This document shows, piece by piece, positions 35,570-43,786 of a stretch of 64,000 nucleotides of DNA (position 1 is its first letter; each line of letters begins with the position of its first letter). Origin of the DNA: Janthinobacterium sp. GW456P (GTDB taxonomy: Bacteria; Pseudomonadota; Gammaproteobacteria; Burkholderiales; Burkholderiaceae_D); assembly GCF_002127655.1 (NCBI RefSeq), contig NZ_NEHB01000013.1:271998-335997 (forward strand), read 5' to 3'. Made by a program: the position numbers and the translations under genes. Below the pieces are notes generated by a model. That model was not told the DNA's origin and did no database searches. It worked only from the letters and a program-made list of their open reading frames with translations.

Positions 35570-36775
35570 ATGAACAAGAAGCGTTATGCAGTTATCGGCG
35601 GGGGGATTAATGGCCTCGCAGTCGCACGTCAGTTATTGTTGGATTTTCCCGAAGCCACGGTGGTGCTGTTCGAAAAGGAGGCGAGTGTCGCCAGTCATCA
35701 GTCCAGCCACAATTCGGGTGTGGTCCATGCCGGTCTGTACTATGAGCCGGGCGGGCTCAAGGCGCGGCTTTGCAGGCGCGGGGGCGAATTGATTGGCAAC
35801 TATTGCCGCGACAATGCGATTCCCTACGACGAGTGCGGCAAAGTTGTCGTCGCGCTACAAGAGGAAGAGTTGCCTCGCCTGCAAGCGATTTACCGGAAAG
35901 CGCAGGCCAACGGTGTGCCTGGCGTGCGGCTGATCGGCTCGAATGAGCTGCGCGAAATCGAACCCAACTGCATCGGCCTGGGCGCCTTGCATTCACCGAA
36001 AACGGCGATTGTCAGTTACGGTCAAATCGCGGCCCGAATCGCCGATGAAATCAGGGAACGTGGCGGGCGCATTTGTCTGAATTCGCCGGTTGGGCGCCTG
36101 CTTGAGCAAGGCGGCGAAGTACGGGTCGAACTTGCAGACGGAGAGGTCTTCGATACGGTATTCGATCAGGCAATTGCCTGCGCGGGTTTGCAGTCGGATC
36201 GCCTGGCGGAGCGTTCGGGCGATCAGGACACGCCACGCATCGTACCGTTCTTCGGCCAGTATTACGTGATCGACGAGGCTTTCAAGTCGCATGTCAAAGG
36301 CTTGATCTACCCGGTGCCGGACCCGCGCTTTCCTTTCCTCGGGGTGCATTTCACAAAGCGCATCGACGGACAGATGACGATCGGCCCGAATGCCTTCATA
36401 TCCTTCGGTCGCGAGAACTATGACGGCCGCAGCATGAACCTGGCCGACATCTTCAATTTTGCCAGCTACCCCGGCTTTTGGAAGTTTGCTGCCCGTAACC
36501 TGCCGGCGACGCTTCGGGAGCTGAAGACTGTGGTCAGCGAGGCGAGCTTTGTCCGCGAGGCGGCGCGCTATGTGCCGACGCTTGCCTCGGTCGGTATTGT
36601 TCCGGCGGTTCGTGGGATCCGTGCCCAGGCAATGGAGGCCAATGGTGCGCTGGTTGACGATTTCGTGATTCGCCAACACGGCAACATTACCCACATCCGC
36701 AATGCACCGTCACCAGGGGCGACATCGTCGCTAGCCATTGCCGAATACATCGTGCGTGAAGTGATGAGGCGCTAA
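35570..36775 (+). CDS. lhgO: L-2-hydroxyglutarate oxidase
   Basis: A 401-residue FAD-dependent oxidase of the DAO superfamily that converts L-2-hydroxyglutarate to 2-oxoglutarate, in E. coli passing electrons to the membrane quinone pool (LhgO/YgaF). The FAD-binding motif is YAVIGGGINGLAVARQL and the family signatures are SSHNSGVVHAGLYYEPGGLKA, HSPKTAIVSYGQIA and GIRAQAMEANGALVDDF. Start at ATG 35570, with GAGAGG upstream. The gene is followed after 103 bp by an MFS transporter and preceded by a divergent LysR gene, consistent with uptake and oxidation of a C5 hydroxy-acid. Confidence 0.9.
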   Translation: MNKKRYAVIGGGINGLAVARQLLLDFPEATVVLFEKEASVASHQSSHNSGVVHAGLYYEPGGLKARLCRRGGELIGNYCRDNAIPYDECGKVVVALQEEELPRLQAIYRKAQANGVPGVRLIGSNELREIEPNCIGLGALHSPKTAIVSYGQIAARIADEIRERGGRICLNSPVGRLLEQGGEVRVELADGEVFDTVFDQAIACAGLQSDRLAERSGDQDTPRIVPFFGQYYVIDEAFKSHVKGLIYPVPDPRFPFLGVHFTKRIDGQMTIGPNAFISFGRENYDGRSMNLADIFNFASYPGFWKFAARNLPATLRELKTVVSEASFVREAARYVPTLASVGIVPAVRGIRAQAMEANGALVDDFVIRQHGNITHIRNAPSPGATSSLAIAEYIVREVMRR

Positions 36776-36878
36776 GTTTGCGTGGCGGACAACGTGCGGT
36801 TGTCTGTCGCTCCCCAGTCGGCCCCAACTCGAACGCTCTAGGCGAAAAAGAAAAAAATTAATTCATGAAGGAGACATT

Positions 36879-38192
36879 TTGAACATTCAAAAAACGGAAC
36901 AGGAAACCCCGGCACAGACAAAAAGTCGTTTGCGCAAAGTGGCGGCAGCGACCATCGTCGGCTCAATGCTGGAGTGGTATGACTTTTATCTTTACGCGAC
37001 GATGGCGTCGATTGTCTTCAGCAAGGTCTTCTTCGATACCTCGGACCCGGCGACTGCATCGCTGCAAGCCTTTGCCACCTTTGCCATCGGCTTTGTGGCG
37101 CGACCGATCGGCGGCCTGTTCTTCGGCTACTTCGGCGACCGCTACGGGCGCAAGAAAATGTTGTTCGTGACTTTCTGTATGATGGGCTTGTGCACGACCG
37201 CCATTGGCCTGGTCCCGTCCTACGCCAGCATCGGCGTCTGGGCCCCCCTGTGCCTGGTGCTGATCCGCATTGTGCAGGGCCTGGGCGCCGGTGCTGAACT
37301 GGCGGGGGCGGCGGTAACTTCCTACGAACATGCGGCCGACAACAAGAAGGGGCGACAAGGTGCGTGGCCTGCATTGGGGCTGAACCTTGGCCTGTTGCTA
37401 TCGTCGCTGACCGTTTATCTGCTGACCATCAACGGCGACAAGTTTTTGCTTGCCGGCGGTTGGCGCATTCCCTTCATCCTCAGTTTCGTGCTGGTACTGG
37501 TTGGGCTCTGGGTGCGTGGGAGTCTGCCGGAAACGCCAGAGTATCACCACTGCGAGGAAAGTCATCGCCAGAAGCGGCCGTTCCGCGAATTGTGGAAAAC
37601 CAATCTGAAGGGCCTGGGCGTCGTCTTCTTTGTCGCCATCGGTTACAACGCACTGAGCTATGTCTTCAAGACCTTCTCGCTGGCCTACCTGACCCAGTTC
37701 AAAGGTATTTCGGCCAGCGTGACATCGCTATCGGTGACACTGGCCAGTCTGGTCGCAATCTTTACCGTCCCGCTTTTCGGCTATCTGTGCGACAAGTTCA
37801 GCAGCAAGAAACTGCTGATCGCCGGCGGCCTGCTGTCAGCATTGTTCGCTTACCCGTTCATGCAGTTGCTGGACAGCGGCGAGAACAGGCTGATTTACCT
37901 GGCGCTGATCATCGGCACCGGGGTGCTGGCGCCGATGATGTTCGCCCCACAAGGCTCTTTCCTCAGTCGCCAGTTTGCCGTGCAAAACCGCTCGACGGGG
38001 GTCGGTTCGGGGCGTGAAATCGGCACTGCCATCGCCGGCGGTATTGCCCCGTTGTGGGCGTTATCAATGGTTGCCCAGTCTGCGACTCGTGATACGAGCG
38101 CAGTGGCCTTGATGCTCACGTGCTCCGGAGTGATCGTCGCATTGGCGGCATACTTCGATCAAGGTTATCGCTTCAGCCATTACAAGAACTGA
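36879..38192 (+). CDS. MFS metabolite:H+ symporter (KgtP/ShiA type)
   Basis: A 437-residue transporter with 12 predicted helices. The N-terminus TIVGSMLEWYDFYLYATMA and the loop GYFGDRYGRKKML, with RIVQGLGAGAELAGA, are typical of the metabolite:proton symporter family (KgtP, ShiA, ProP). In this neighbourhood the likely substrate is a dicarboxylate such as 2-oxoglutarate or hydroxyglutarate; this is inference. Initiator is TTG at 36879, six bases after AGGAG (36868-36872), and no nearer ATG fits. It ends the cassette; about 300 bp follow with only a tRNA promoter near the end. Confidence 0.87.
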   Translation: MNIQKTEQETPAQTKSRLRKVAAATIVGSMLEWYDFYLYATMASIVFSKVFFDTSDPATASLQAFATFAIGFVARPIGGLFFGYFGDRYGRKKMLFVTFCMMGLCTTAIGLVPSYASIGVWAPLCLVLIRIVQGLGAGAELAGAAVTSYEHAADNKKGRQGAWPALGLNLGLLLSSLTVYLLTINGDKFLLAGGWRIPFILSFVLVLVGLWVRGSLPETPEYHHCEESHRQKRPFRELWKTNLKGLGVVFFVAIGYNALSYVFKTFSLAYLTQFKGISASVTSLSVTLASLVAIFTVPLFGYLCDKFSSKKLLIAGGLLSALFAYPFMQLLDSGENRLIYLALIIGTGVLAPMMFAPQGSFLSRQFAVQNRSTGVGSGREIGTAIAGGIAPLWALSMVAQSATRDTSAVALMLTCSGVIVALAAYFDQGYRFSHYKN

Positions 38193-38388
38193 TGCTCAAG
38201 GCGGCGGGGCATGAGGCTTTCCTTTTGCTAGTCTGGCTGCTGTTGCTGAGAGCCTCACCTCGCCCGCGCGGCCGATCGATTGCACATTGCACAATCACCG
38301 CCGGGAACGGTTTTCTACATGGCTTTCCTGCGCTCTTTTTCATGGGAAGAGGGAAGTGGCATAAGATGGAAAATAAAACTCCCGGCAG

Positions 38389-38418
38389 TTGATTTCGTGA
38401 ATCACCCCATGCTATACT
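38389..38418 (+). promoter_or_regulatory. Sigma70 promoter of the second tRNA-Glu group
   Basis: TTGATT (-35), 18 bp, TATACT (-10), followed by GC-rich CGCGC. The tRNA begins 72 bp downstream, so a leader would be processed off. Nothing else is recognised in the 300-bp gap from 38193. Confidence 0.5.
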
Positions 38419-38489
38419 TCGCGCACGCTTTTTTGAGGGGCTAAGCAAAGCCTTCAACGAAGAGTCCGCTGAGAGTAAAGCCAGCACAG

Positions 38490-38565
38490 GTCCCCATCGT
38501 CTAGAGGCCTAGGACATCACCCTTTCACGGTGAGTACAGGGGTTCGAATCCCCTTGGGGACGCCA
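38490..38565 (+). tRNA. tRNA-Glu(TTC), copy 3
   Basis: Identical 76-nt tRNA-Glu. First tRNA after the cassette; a perfect terminator follows. Confidence 0.97.
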
Positions 38566-38602
38566 GCATTTCGTTGTAAAGTAAGAGTGCAGTGCTGAAC
38601 GG

Positions 38603-38625
38603 GCCTGACGAGTCAGGCTTTTTTT
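38603..38625 (+). terminator. Intrinsic terminator after tRNA-Glu copy 3
   Basis: GCCTGAC, loop GA, GTCAGGC, then seven Ts. Confidence 0.85.
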
Positions 38626-38689
38626 GTTTCTGCGATATTGCTGCAGTACCGGGTCAGGATGCAAAGTAGTGCATTCAGGACAGATTTCT

Positions 38690-38765
38690 GTCCCCATCGT
38701 CTAGAGGCCTAGGACATCACCCTTTCACGGTGAGTACAGGGGTTCGAATCCCCTTGGGGACGCCA
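38690..38765 (+). tRNA. tRNA-Glu(TTC), copy 4
   Basis: Identical 76-nt copy, preceded by a GGATGCA/TGCATTC hairpin module and CAGATTTCT. Confidence 0.97.
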
Positions 38766-38835
38766 GATTCGCAAGCAGTGAGCAAGTAAAGTAACAGGTC
38801 GGGATGCAAAGCAACGCATCCAGGACAGATTTTCT

Positions 38836-38911
38836 GTCCCCATCGTCTAGAGGCCTAGGACATCACCCTTTCACGGTGAGTACAGGGGTTCGAATCCCCT
38901 TGGGGACGCCA
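38836..38911 (+). tRNA. tRNA-Glu(TTC), copy 5
   Basis: Identical 76-nt copy, preceded by the same module as copy 4 with a compensated hairpin (GGATGC/GCATCC). Confidence 0.97.
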
Positions 38912-38935
38912 GACCGGCTGAATCAGCCAACAACA

Positions 38936-38966
38936 AAGCCGCCTGGTAACAGCGCGGCTTTTTTGT
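38936..38966 (+). terminator. Intrinsic terminator after tRNA-Glu copy 5
   Basis: AAGCCGC, loop of 11 nt, GCGGCTT, then more Ts. Ends the tRNA-Glu group. Confidence 0.8.
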
Positions 38967-39006
38967 TATTGGCCGCCATGCCCACGTTTTTCTCTTCCCG
39001 TTGACT

Positions 39007-40176
39007 ATGCCATTACCTACCGATCGCGCGCCATCTCTTGCCATCTTCTGCAAAGTCGTCGACAACTACGGCGATATCGGTATTTGCTGGCGCCTCGCGC
39101 GGCAGTTGAGCGGCGAGCATGGCGTGGCCGTCACCCTGTGGGTCGACGATTTGCCCAGTTTCCGGCGCATCTGCCCTGAAATCGACGTGGCGGCCGAGGC
39201 CCAGCAGGTGTCCGGCGTTGCGGTGCGCCACTGGCGTGGCGAGGATGGCGCGTTTGCGCCCGCCGACGTCGCCGACATCGTCATCGAGTTTTTTGCCTGC
39301 GACATTCCTCCTGGCTATATCGCCGCCATGGCGCAGTGTTCGCCGCAGCCCGTGTGGCTGAATCTGGAGGGACTGACGGCGGAAGAGTGGGTCGAGGGCT
39401 GCCACGCGCTGACGTCGCCGCGCCACGGCATGATCAAGCATTTCTTCTTTCCCGGTTTTACGAATAAAACGGGCGGCCTGCTGCGCGAAGCGGCACTCGA
39501 CGAGCGGCGCCTGGCGTTTCAGGCCGATGCGCCCGCCATGGCGGCATTCCTCGGGCAATTCGGCGTGACGGCGGCGGAGATGCCGGCCTTGAAGGTGTCG
39601 CTGTTCTGCTATCCATCGGCTCCCGTCGCCGAGCTGTTCGCCGCCTGGCAGTCAGGCGATGGGCCGGTGACCTGCCTGGTGCCGGAAGGCGTCGCGTTCG
39701 ACGCCGTTCAAGCGTTTATCGGCGACGATGCGGCGGCGTCTGGTGCGGCGCGCACGCGCGGCGCGCTCACCGTGCGCGTGCTGCCCTTCGTGCCGCAGGA
39801 CGATTACGACCGCCTGCTGTGGGCTTGCGACGTCAATCTCGTGCGCGGCGAGGATTCCTTCGTGCGCGCGCAATGGGCGGGCCAGCCGTTTCTCTGGCAT
39901 ATCTACTTGCAGGATGAAAACCTGCATCACGTGAAATTGCGCGCCTTCCTGCAGCGCTATGCTGTGGACGCGGACGGCACCATTGACAGCCTGGTGCAGG
40001 CGGCGCTGGCCTGGAATGGCGCCAGTGCGGACACCTTGCCGTGGTCGCAGCTGTGGTCCGCCTTGCAGGCCGATCTGCCGCGCATCCGCGCGCGCGCGCA
40101 GGCATGGCAGCGGCAGATGCAGGCCAATGGCGATCTGGCAAGTAACTTGCTGGCGTTCGCCGGCGCGACGAGATAG
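39007..40176 (+). CDS. earP: EF-P arginine-32 rhamnosyltransferase EarP
   Basis: EarP transfers rhamnose from dTDP-rhamnose to Arg32 of elongation factor P, activating it for polyproline translation. The 389-residue protein is a GT-B-type DUF2331 enzyme. The N-terminal FCKVVDNYGDIGICWRLARQL holds the conserved Asp residues of the active site, and the C-terminal DVNLVRGEDSFVRAQWAGQPFLWHIY is the donor-binding signature. ATG 39007 is preferred over the in-frame TTG at 39001. The substrate gene efp follows 135 bp downstream, the usual pairing. Confidence 0.95.
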   Translation: MPLPTDRAPSLAIFCKVVDNYGDIGICWRLARQLSGEHGVAVTLWVDDLPSFRRICPEIDVAAEAQQVSGVAVRHWRGEDGAFAPADVADIVIEFFACDIPPGYIAAMAQCSPQPVWLNLEGLTAEEWVEGCHALTSPRHGMIKHFFFPGFTNKTGGLLREAALDERRLAFQADAPAMAAFLGQFGVTAAEMPALKVSLFCYPSAPVAELFAAWQSGDGPVTCLVPEGVAFDAVQAFIGDDAAASGAARTRGALTVRVLPFVPQDDYDRLLWACDVNLVRGEDSFVRAQWAGQPFLWHIYLQDENLHHVKLRAFLQRYAVDADGTIDSLVQAALAWNGASADTLPWSQLWSALQADLPRIRARAQAWQRQMQANGDLASNLLAFAGATR

Positions 40177-40311
40177 GCGCTTGCCCAAAATTAAGGTAAA
40201 ATGCCCGGTTATTTCTAACGTATTTTTAACCGATCAAACGCAAGCTTGCGGCGCTGATGGCGCACAGGCGGCAGATGGTCTTCATGCAACCCACTTTTTA
40301 CGTACATTCCT

Positions 40312-40887
40312 ATGAAACCCGCAAAAGAAATTCGTGTTGGCAATATCATCATGGTCGACAGCAAGCCAATGATCGTGTTGCGTTCTGATGTCAACGGTTC
40401 GAGCCGCACGGGCTTCACCTACAAATGGAAGATGAAAAATCTTCTGACGAACACCCCGATGGAAAACGTGTTCCGCGGCGACGACAAGTTCGACGTGGTT
40501 GTTCTGGATAAAAAGCCAGTGACGTATTCGTACTTCGCCGACCCGCTGTTCGTTTTCATGGACACCGAGTACAACCAGTACGAAATCGAAGAAGAAAACC
40601 TGGGCGATGCACTGCATTACCTGAAGGATGGCATGGAATGCGAAGCCATTTTCTACGACGGCAAAGCTATCTCCGTTGAACTGCCTACGACCATCGCCCG
40701 TCAAGTGGTGTACTCGGAGCCTGCGGTCAAGGGCAACACCTCGGGCAACGTCCTGAAAGAAGCCAAGATCGAAAACGCCATCGACGCGCACCGCCACACC
40801 GTGCAAGTGCCGCTGTTCGTGGCACAGGACGACGTCATCGAAATCGACACCCGTACCAACGAATACAAGCGTGTCGTGCGCAACTGA
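40312..40887 (+). CDS. efp: Elongation factor P (Arg32 type)
   Basis: EF-P relieves ribosome stalling at polyproline runs. The 191-residue, three-domain protein carries Arg32 at the loop tip ([11 protein letters not shown]), the residue that EarP rhamnosylates, instead of Lys34 of the enteric form. This matches the earP gene upstream. The C-terminal [20 protein letters not shown] is typical. A strong terminator follows. Confidence 0.97.
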   Translation: MKPAKEIRVGNIIMVDSKPMIVLRSDVNGSSRTGFTYKWKMKNLLTNTPMENVFRGDDKFDVVVLDKKPVTYSYFADPLFVFMDTEYNQYEIEEENLGDALHYLKDGMECEAIFYDGKAISVELPTTIARQVVYSEPAVKGNTSGNVLKEAKIENAIDAHRHTVQVPLFVAQDDVIEIDTRTNEYKRVVRN

Positions 40888-40913
40888 TTTGCGCCAGTGC
40901 TTGACCATCAAGA

Positions 40914-40942
40914 AACGCTGCCTTCGGGCGGCGTTTTTTTTT
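40914..40942 (+). terminator. Intrinsic terminator after efp
   Basis: AACGCTGCC, loop TTCG, GGCGGCGTT, then a long T-run. Very similar to the terminator after cheY. Confidence 0.9.
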
Positions 40943-41046
40943 TGCTTGAAAAATAATTCCTTTCAACAACAATTGTGTTGCAAGGACTGCTATGCTACGG
41001 CTAGCACATTATTGCGTTAGAAACACTGAGGTTTCCTGGAGATACG

Positions 41047-42186
41047 ATGCAGCGCAGTCAGATGTTACGCAGTGGCGCGTCCCGGGGCGTGTCGCGCCCC
41101 GTACTGGCCCGTGCCACGGCGCCCGCCAGTCCCATGGCCCATTTGCTCGACGCAGGAGTCTTGCCGCAACAGCAGATGATGCAGGCAGGCAAACTCAGTT
41201 CGCATGCGCTGACGTCGCAGTACCTGGCGCGTATCCGCTCCCTGTGCAGCATCGGCGCGCGGGCCTATGCCGGCATTGAAATCAATCCCGACGCGCTGAA
41301 AATTGCCCTGGAAATGGACCGCGAGCGGCAGGTGTACAAAGTGCGTGGCCCCTTGCATGGCATCCCCATCGTCTTGCGCGACAATATCGCCACGGGCGAC
41401 CGCATGAAGACGCGCACGCAGGCACCCCTGGCCACGCATGCCAGCTGCGATTCCTTTGTGGCGGCGCGCTTGCGCGCGGCCGGCGCCGTCATCATCGGCA
41501 AAAGCAATTTGCGCCAGTGGGCCGCCGTCAGCGTGCCGCATGCCAGTGCCAGCTGGGCTGGCCTGACCATCCTGGCCGTCGACAGCGCGGCGGACGGTTC
41601 CATCGTCGCGCCTGCTTCAAATTGCGGCCTGGTCGCCATCAAGCCCACCGGCAGGGCCGCTGGCGGGCAGGGCGGTGAGCCAGCCACGGCAGGACCGATG
41701 GCGCCCAGCGTGCGCGAGGCTGCCTGGCTGCTCGCCGCCCTGACGGGCGAGCGCCTGGCCGATGGCTTGACGCTCGACCTCGCCGGCTTGCAGGGGCGCC
41801 GCATCGGCGTGGCGCGCAGCCTGTTCGGCCTGTGCGCCGGGACCGATGCCGTGATCGAGCAGGCGCTGCTGGTGTTGCGCGAACAGGGCGCCGAACTGAT
41901 CGAGCAGCCGCCCGCGTCCGGGTCTGGCGGCATTGAAACGCTGCTGCGTTCGCATGCGCTCGATGCGCTGGTGGGGCCGACCTGCCATGGCGTATCGCCG
42001 CAGTCCGACTTGCCGCATATTACGGTGCCTGCCGGCATGGTCGGGGGCTTGCCGGTCGGCTTGTCCTTCATCGGCCCTGCCCACGGCGACATGCCGCTCA
42101 TTGCGATGGCGTATGCCTACGAGCAGGCAACCTTGCACCGGCGCACGCCCGCACTGCCATCGAGCATCACCCTGGCGCTGCGTTGA
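41047..42186 (+). CDS. Shortened amidase-signature protein, probably catalytically inactive
   Basis: A 379-residue relative of amidase-signature enzymes, which usually have about 480-520 residues. Recognisable parts are IRSLCSIGARAYAGIEIN, GPLHGIPIVLRDNIATGD, VIIGKSNLRQWA, DGSIVAPASNCGLVAIKPT and the C-terminal LPHITVPAGMVGGLPVGLSFIGP. The catalytic Lys of the xxKDN motif is Arg111, and the Gly/Ser-rich GSSxGS block with the cis-Ser is absent: only 31 residues separate KSN from the nucleophile-equivalent Ser185 in DGSI. A second deletion removes the segment before ALVGPT. So the Ser-cisSer-Lys triad is broken and the protein is likely a pseudoenzyme or a decaying gene kept in frame. No signal peptide is clear. 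Confidence 0.8.
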   Translation: MQRSQMLRSGASRGVSRPVLARATAPASPMAHLLDAGVLPQQQMMQAGKLSSHALTSQYLARIRSLCSIGARAYAGIEINPDALKIALEMDRERQVYKVRGPLHGIPIVLRDNIATGDRMKTRTQAPLATHASCDSFVAARLRAAGAVIIGKSNLRQWAAVSVPHASASWAGLTILAVDSAADGSIVAPASNCGLVAIKPTGRAAGGQGGEPATAGPMAPSVREAAWLLAALTGERLADGLTLDLAGLQGRRIGVARSLFGLCAGTDAVIEQALLVLREQGAELIEQPPASGSGGIETLLRSHALDALVGPTCHGVSPQSDLPHITVPAGMVGGLPVGLSFIGPAHGDMPLIAMAYAYEQATLHRRTPALPSSITLALR

Positions 42187-42221
42187 CCATGATGATACTT
42201 TTCGTTTCCCATCGATAAACT

Positions 42222-42632
42222 ATGCTTGCAAACTTGCTGTTGAGCGCGGCCGTGGCCGCCACCCCGACTCCTTTCGATGCCGAGCAACTGTCCGGCAGCT
42301 GGTCCGACAGCGTGAATACGAATAGTGTGTGCGAAGAAGCGCGGCACTTTACGCGCATGCAGCTGTCTGACGATCGTCAAAGACTGGCGATCTTCAACGA
42401 CCGTACGTGGAAAAGCAAGCTGGGCGAAACCAACCGCTTTGCCGCGACGGTGGTGGCGGAAACGGAACACAGCCTGACTTTGCGCTATGACAATGAAACC
42501 CGCCTCAATGCCGCAGGAAAACTGGTGGAATGGCAGTTGATCATCGTCGCGCCCGGCGTGTACCGCTGGCGCGAGACGGGCTGGCCGGAAGGCAAGGTCA
42601 ACGGCGTGGTCGGCATCCGCTGTTCTCCCTGA
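42222..42632 (+). CDS. Small exported protein of unknown function
   Basis: A 136-residue protein with a short hydrophobic N-terminus (MLANLLLSAAVAATPTP) that looks like a signal peptide. The rest is predicted beta-rich: LSGSWSDSVNTNSVCEEARHFTRMQLS...FAATVVAETEHSLTLRYDNETR...WRETGWPEGKVNGVVGIRC, with two cysteines, one near residue 36 and one at the C-terminus, that could form a disulfide. It reminds of lipocalin-like DUF proteins but no family is recognised. It lies 35 bp after the amidase-like gene and 65 bp before the Ivy-type gene. Confidence 0.65.
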   Translation: MLANLLLSAAVAATPTPFDAEQLSGSWSDSVNTNSVCEEARHFTRMQLSDDRQRLAIFNDRTWKSKLGETNRFAATVVAETEHSLTLRYDNETRLNAAGKLVEWQLIIVAPGVYRWRETGWPEGKVNGVVGIRCSP

Positions 42633-42697
42633 GGCACGCGCACCAGCATGCCAATCTGCTATGCTTCCGGCATTACACTATGCTTTTAGGAGATTGC

Positions 42698-43156
42698 ATG
42701 TCTGTACGGTTGCTTTTACCCGTGTTCCTGGGCGCCGCTGTGACGCTGGCCGCCGTGCCGGCACAAGCGCGTACGCCCAAACTGTCGCTGATCGAGCAGG
42801 CGCAAAGCTGCGATGGCGGTCATACCTGCCCGTATTTCCCCGATGTCTACAAGGCGGACTACGCTTTTCGCCAGGCCTTCAATGTGGGCTTGAAAAAGGC
42901 GGGCCTGAAGCGCCAGCGCTGGGTGCCGAATGGTGTGGCCAGCCCGCTCAAGCCCGTCGAGATCGACGGCAAGGCACGCCTGCTGAGCAGCGTCTGCGAA
43001 CCGCACAATTGCGGCCACCACTATTCCATTTTGTACGACCCCGTCGCGCGCAGCATGACGGGCGTGTACATGGGCAGCGATGCCAAGGGCGGCTTGCGTG
43101 CCGTGTATTTCGGCGAGCCCAGCATCGCCGAAGCCGACTTGCTGTACAAGAACTGA
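42698..43156 (+). CDS. ivy: Ivy-type C-type lysozyme inhibitor, periplasmic
   Basis: A 152-residue exported protein with a signal peptide ending at PAQA (residue 24). It matches the Ivy (inhibitor of vertebrate lysozyme) family: the protruding inhibitory loop is C100-EPHNC-105, equivalent to CKPHDC in E. coli Ivy, with the key His103 that enters the lysozyme active site. The mature domain is about 128 residues, as in Ivy. Such proteins protect the cell wall from host lysozyme or regulate own lytic transglycosylases. ATG 42698 follows TTAGGAG; an ATG at 42680 lies before that RBS. It overlaps the next gene by one base (TGATG). Confidence 0.85.
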   Translation: MSVRLLLPVFLGAAVTLAAVPAQARTPKLSLIEQAQSCDGGHTCPYFPDVYKADYAFRQAFNVGLKKAGLKRQRWVPNGVASPLKPVEIDGKARLLSSVCEPHNCGHHYSILYDPVARSMTGVYMGSDAKGGLRAVYFGEPSIAEADLLYKN

Positions 43157-43566
43157 TGCACGCGCCGCTACGCATTTCCAGCGAACGCGGCGAGCTGGAC
43201 GTGCCCATGATCCACCGCTACCTGAGCGAGCAGTCATATTGGAAGCGCGGCGTGGCGATCGAAACGGTGCGCAAGGGGATTGCCAACGCACTGTGTTTCG
43301 GCGGCTATGTGGACGGCCAGCAAGTAGCGTTCGCCAGGGTCATCACCGACTACACGGATTTTGCCTACCTGCGCGACGTGTTCGTGCTGCCGCTGTACCA
43401 GGGGCGCGGCTATGGCAGGCAGATGGTCGCCGCCGTGCTTGGCGATGCGCGCTTGCGCGATGTCGCCTGGATGCTGGGCACCGATGACGCGCATGGTCTG
43501 TATGCGGGCTTTGGCTTTGCGCCGCTGGAGGCGCCGGAAAAGTACATGCGCCGCCCCGCGCCATGA
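43156..43566 (+). CDS. GNAT family N-acetyltransferase
   Basis: A 136-residue GNAT protein. The acetyl-CoA motif is RDVFVLPLYQGRGYGRQMVAAVL (Q-G-R-G-Y-G), followed by WMLGTDDAHGLYAGFGFAPLE. It starts within the stop of the Ivy-type gene (TGATG overlap), so translation is coupled. The PMIHRYLSEQSYWKRGVAIETV start resembles YdfB-like single-domain acetyltransferases. Its substrate is unknown. Confidence 0.85.
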   Translation: MHAPLRISSERGELDVPMIHRYLSEQSYWKRGVAIETVRKGIANALCFGGYVDGQQVAFARVITDYTDFAYLRDVFVLPLYQGRGYGRQMVAAVLGDARLRDVAWMLGTDDAHGLYAGFGFAPLEAPEKYMRRPAP

Positions 43567-43608
43567 GAATTATCAAAACAACCTTTGAGTGTCAAGAGAA
43601 CTATTAGC

Positions 43609-43626
43609 ATTATTGTACGCAATAAT
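43609..43626. promoter_or_regulatory. AT-rich dyad 1 upstream of aqpZ
   Basis: ATTATTG, TACG, CAATAAT: a perfect 7-4-7 inverted repeat, about 160 bp upstream of aqpZ. No T-run, so not a terminator. Confidence 0.45.
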
Positions 43627-43635
43627 GTTGCATTG

Positions 43636-43656
43636 ATAATGACGTCGTGTCATTAT
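43636..43656. promoter_or_regulatory. AT-rich dyad 2 upstream of aqpZ
   Basis: ATAATGAC, GTCGT, GTCATTAT: a perfect 8-5-8 inverted repeat, 9 bp after dyad 1. The two differ in sequence, but form a tandem pair of candidate operators. Confidence 0.45.
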
Positions 43657-43786
43657 GCGCGCTTTGCAGCGTGCAGTGCGTTGCTGGTGTTGTGCTTTGT
43701 CGTCGCCTCCGGGCGTGGACAAAGGTGGTGAGCGGTCCGATTGGTCGTCCCTGGCACGTGGTCTCTTTACTTTAAAGGAATACATC

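Noticed and set aside
34430..38192. Genomic island with integrase
   Set aside because: Only three metabolic genes; no integrase, transposase or direct attachment repeats other than the tRNA genes themselves. Kept only as a possible recombination-acquired cassette.
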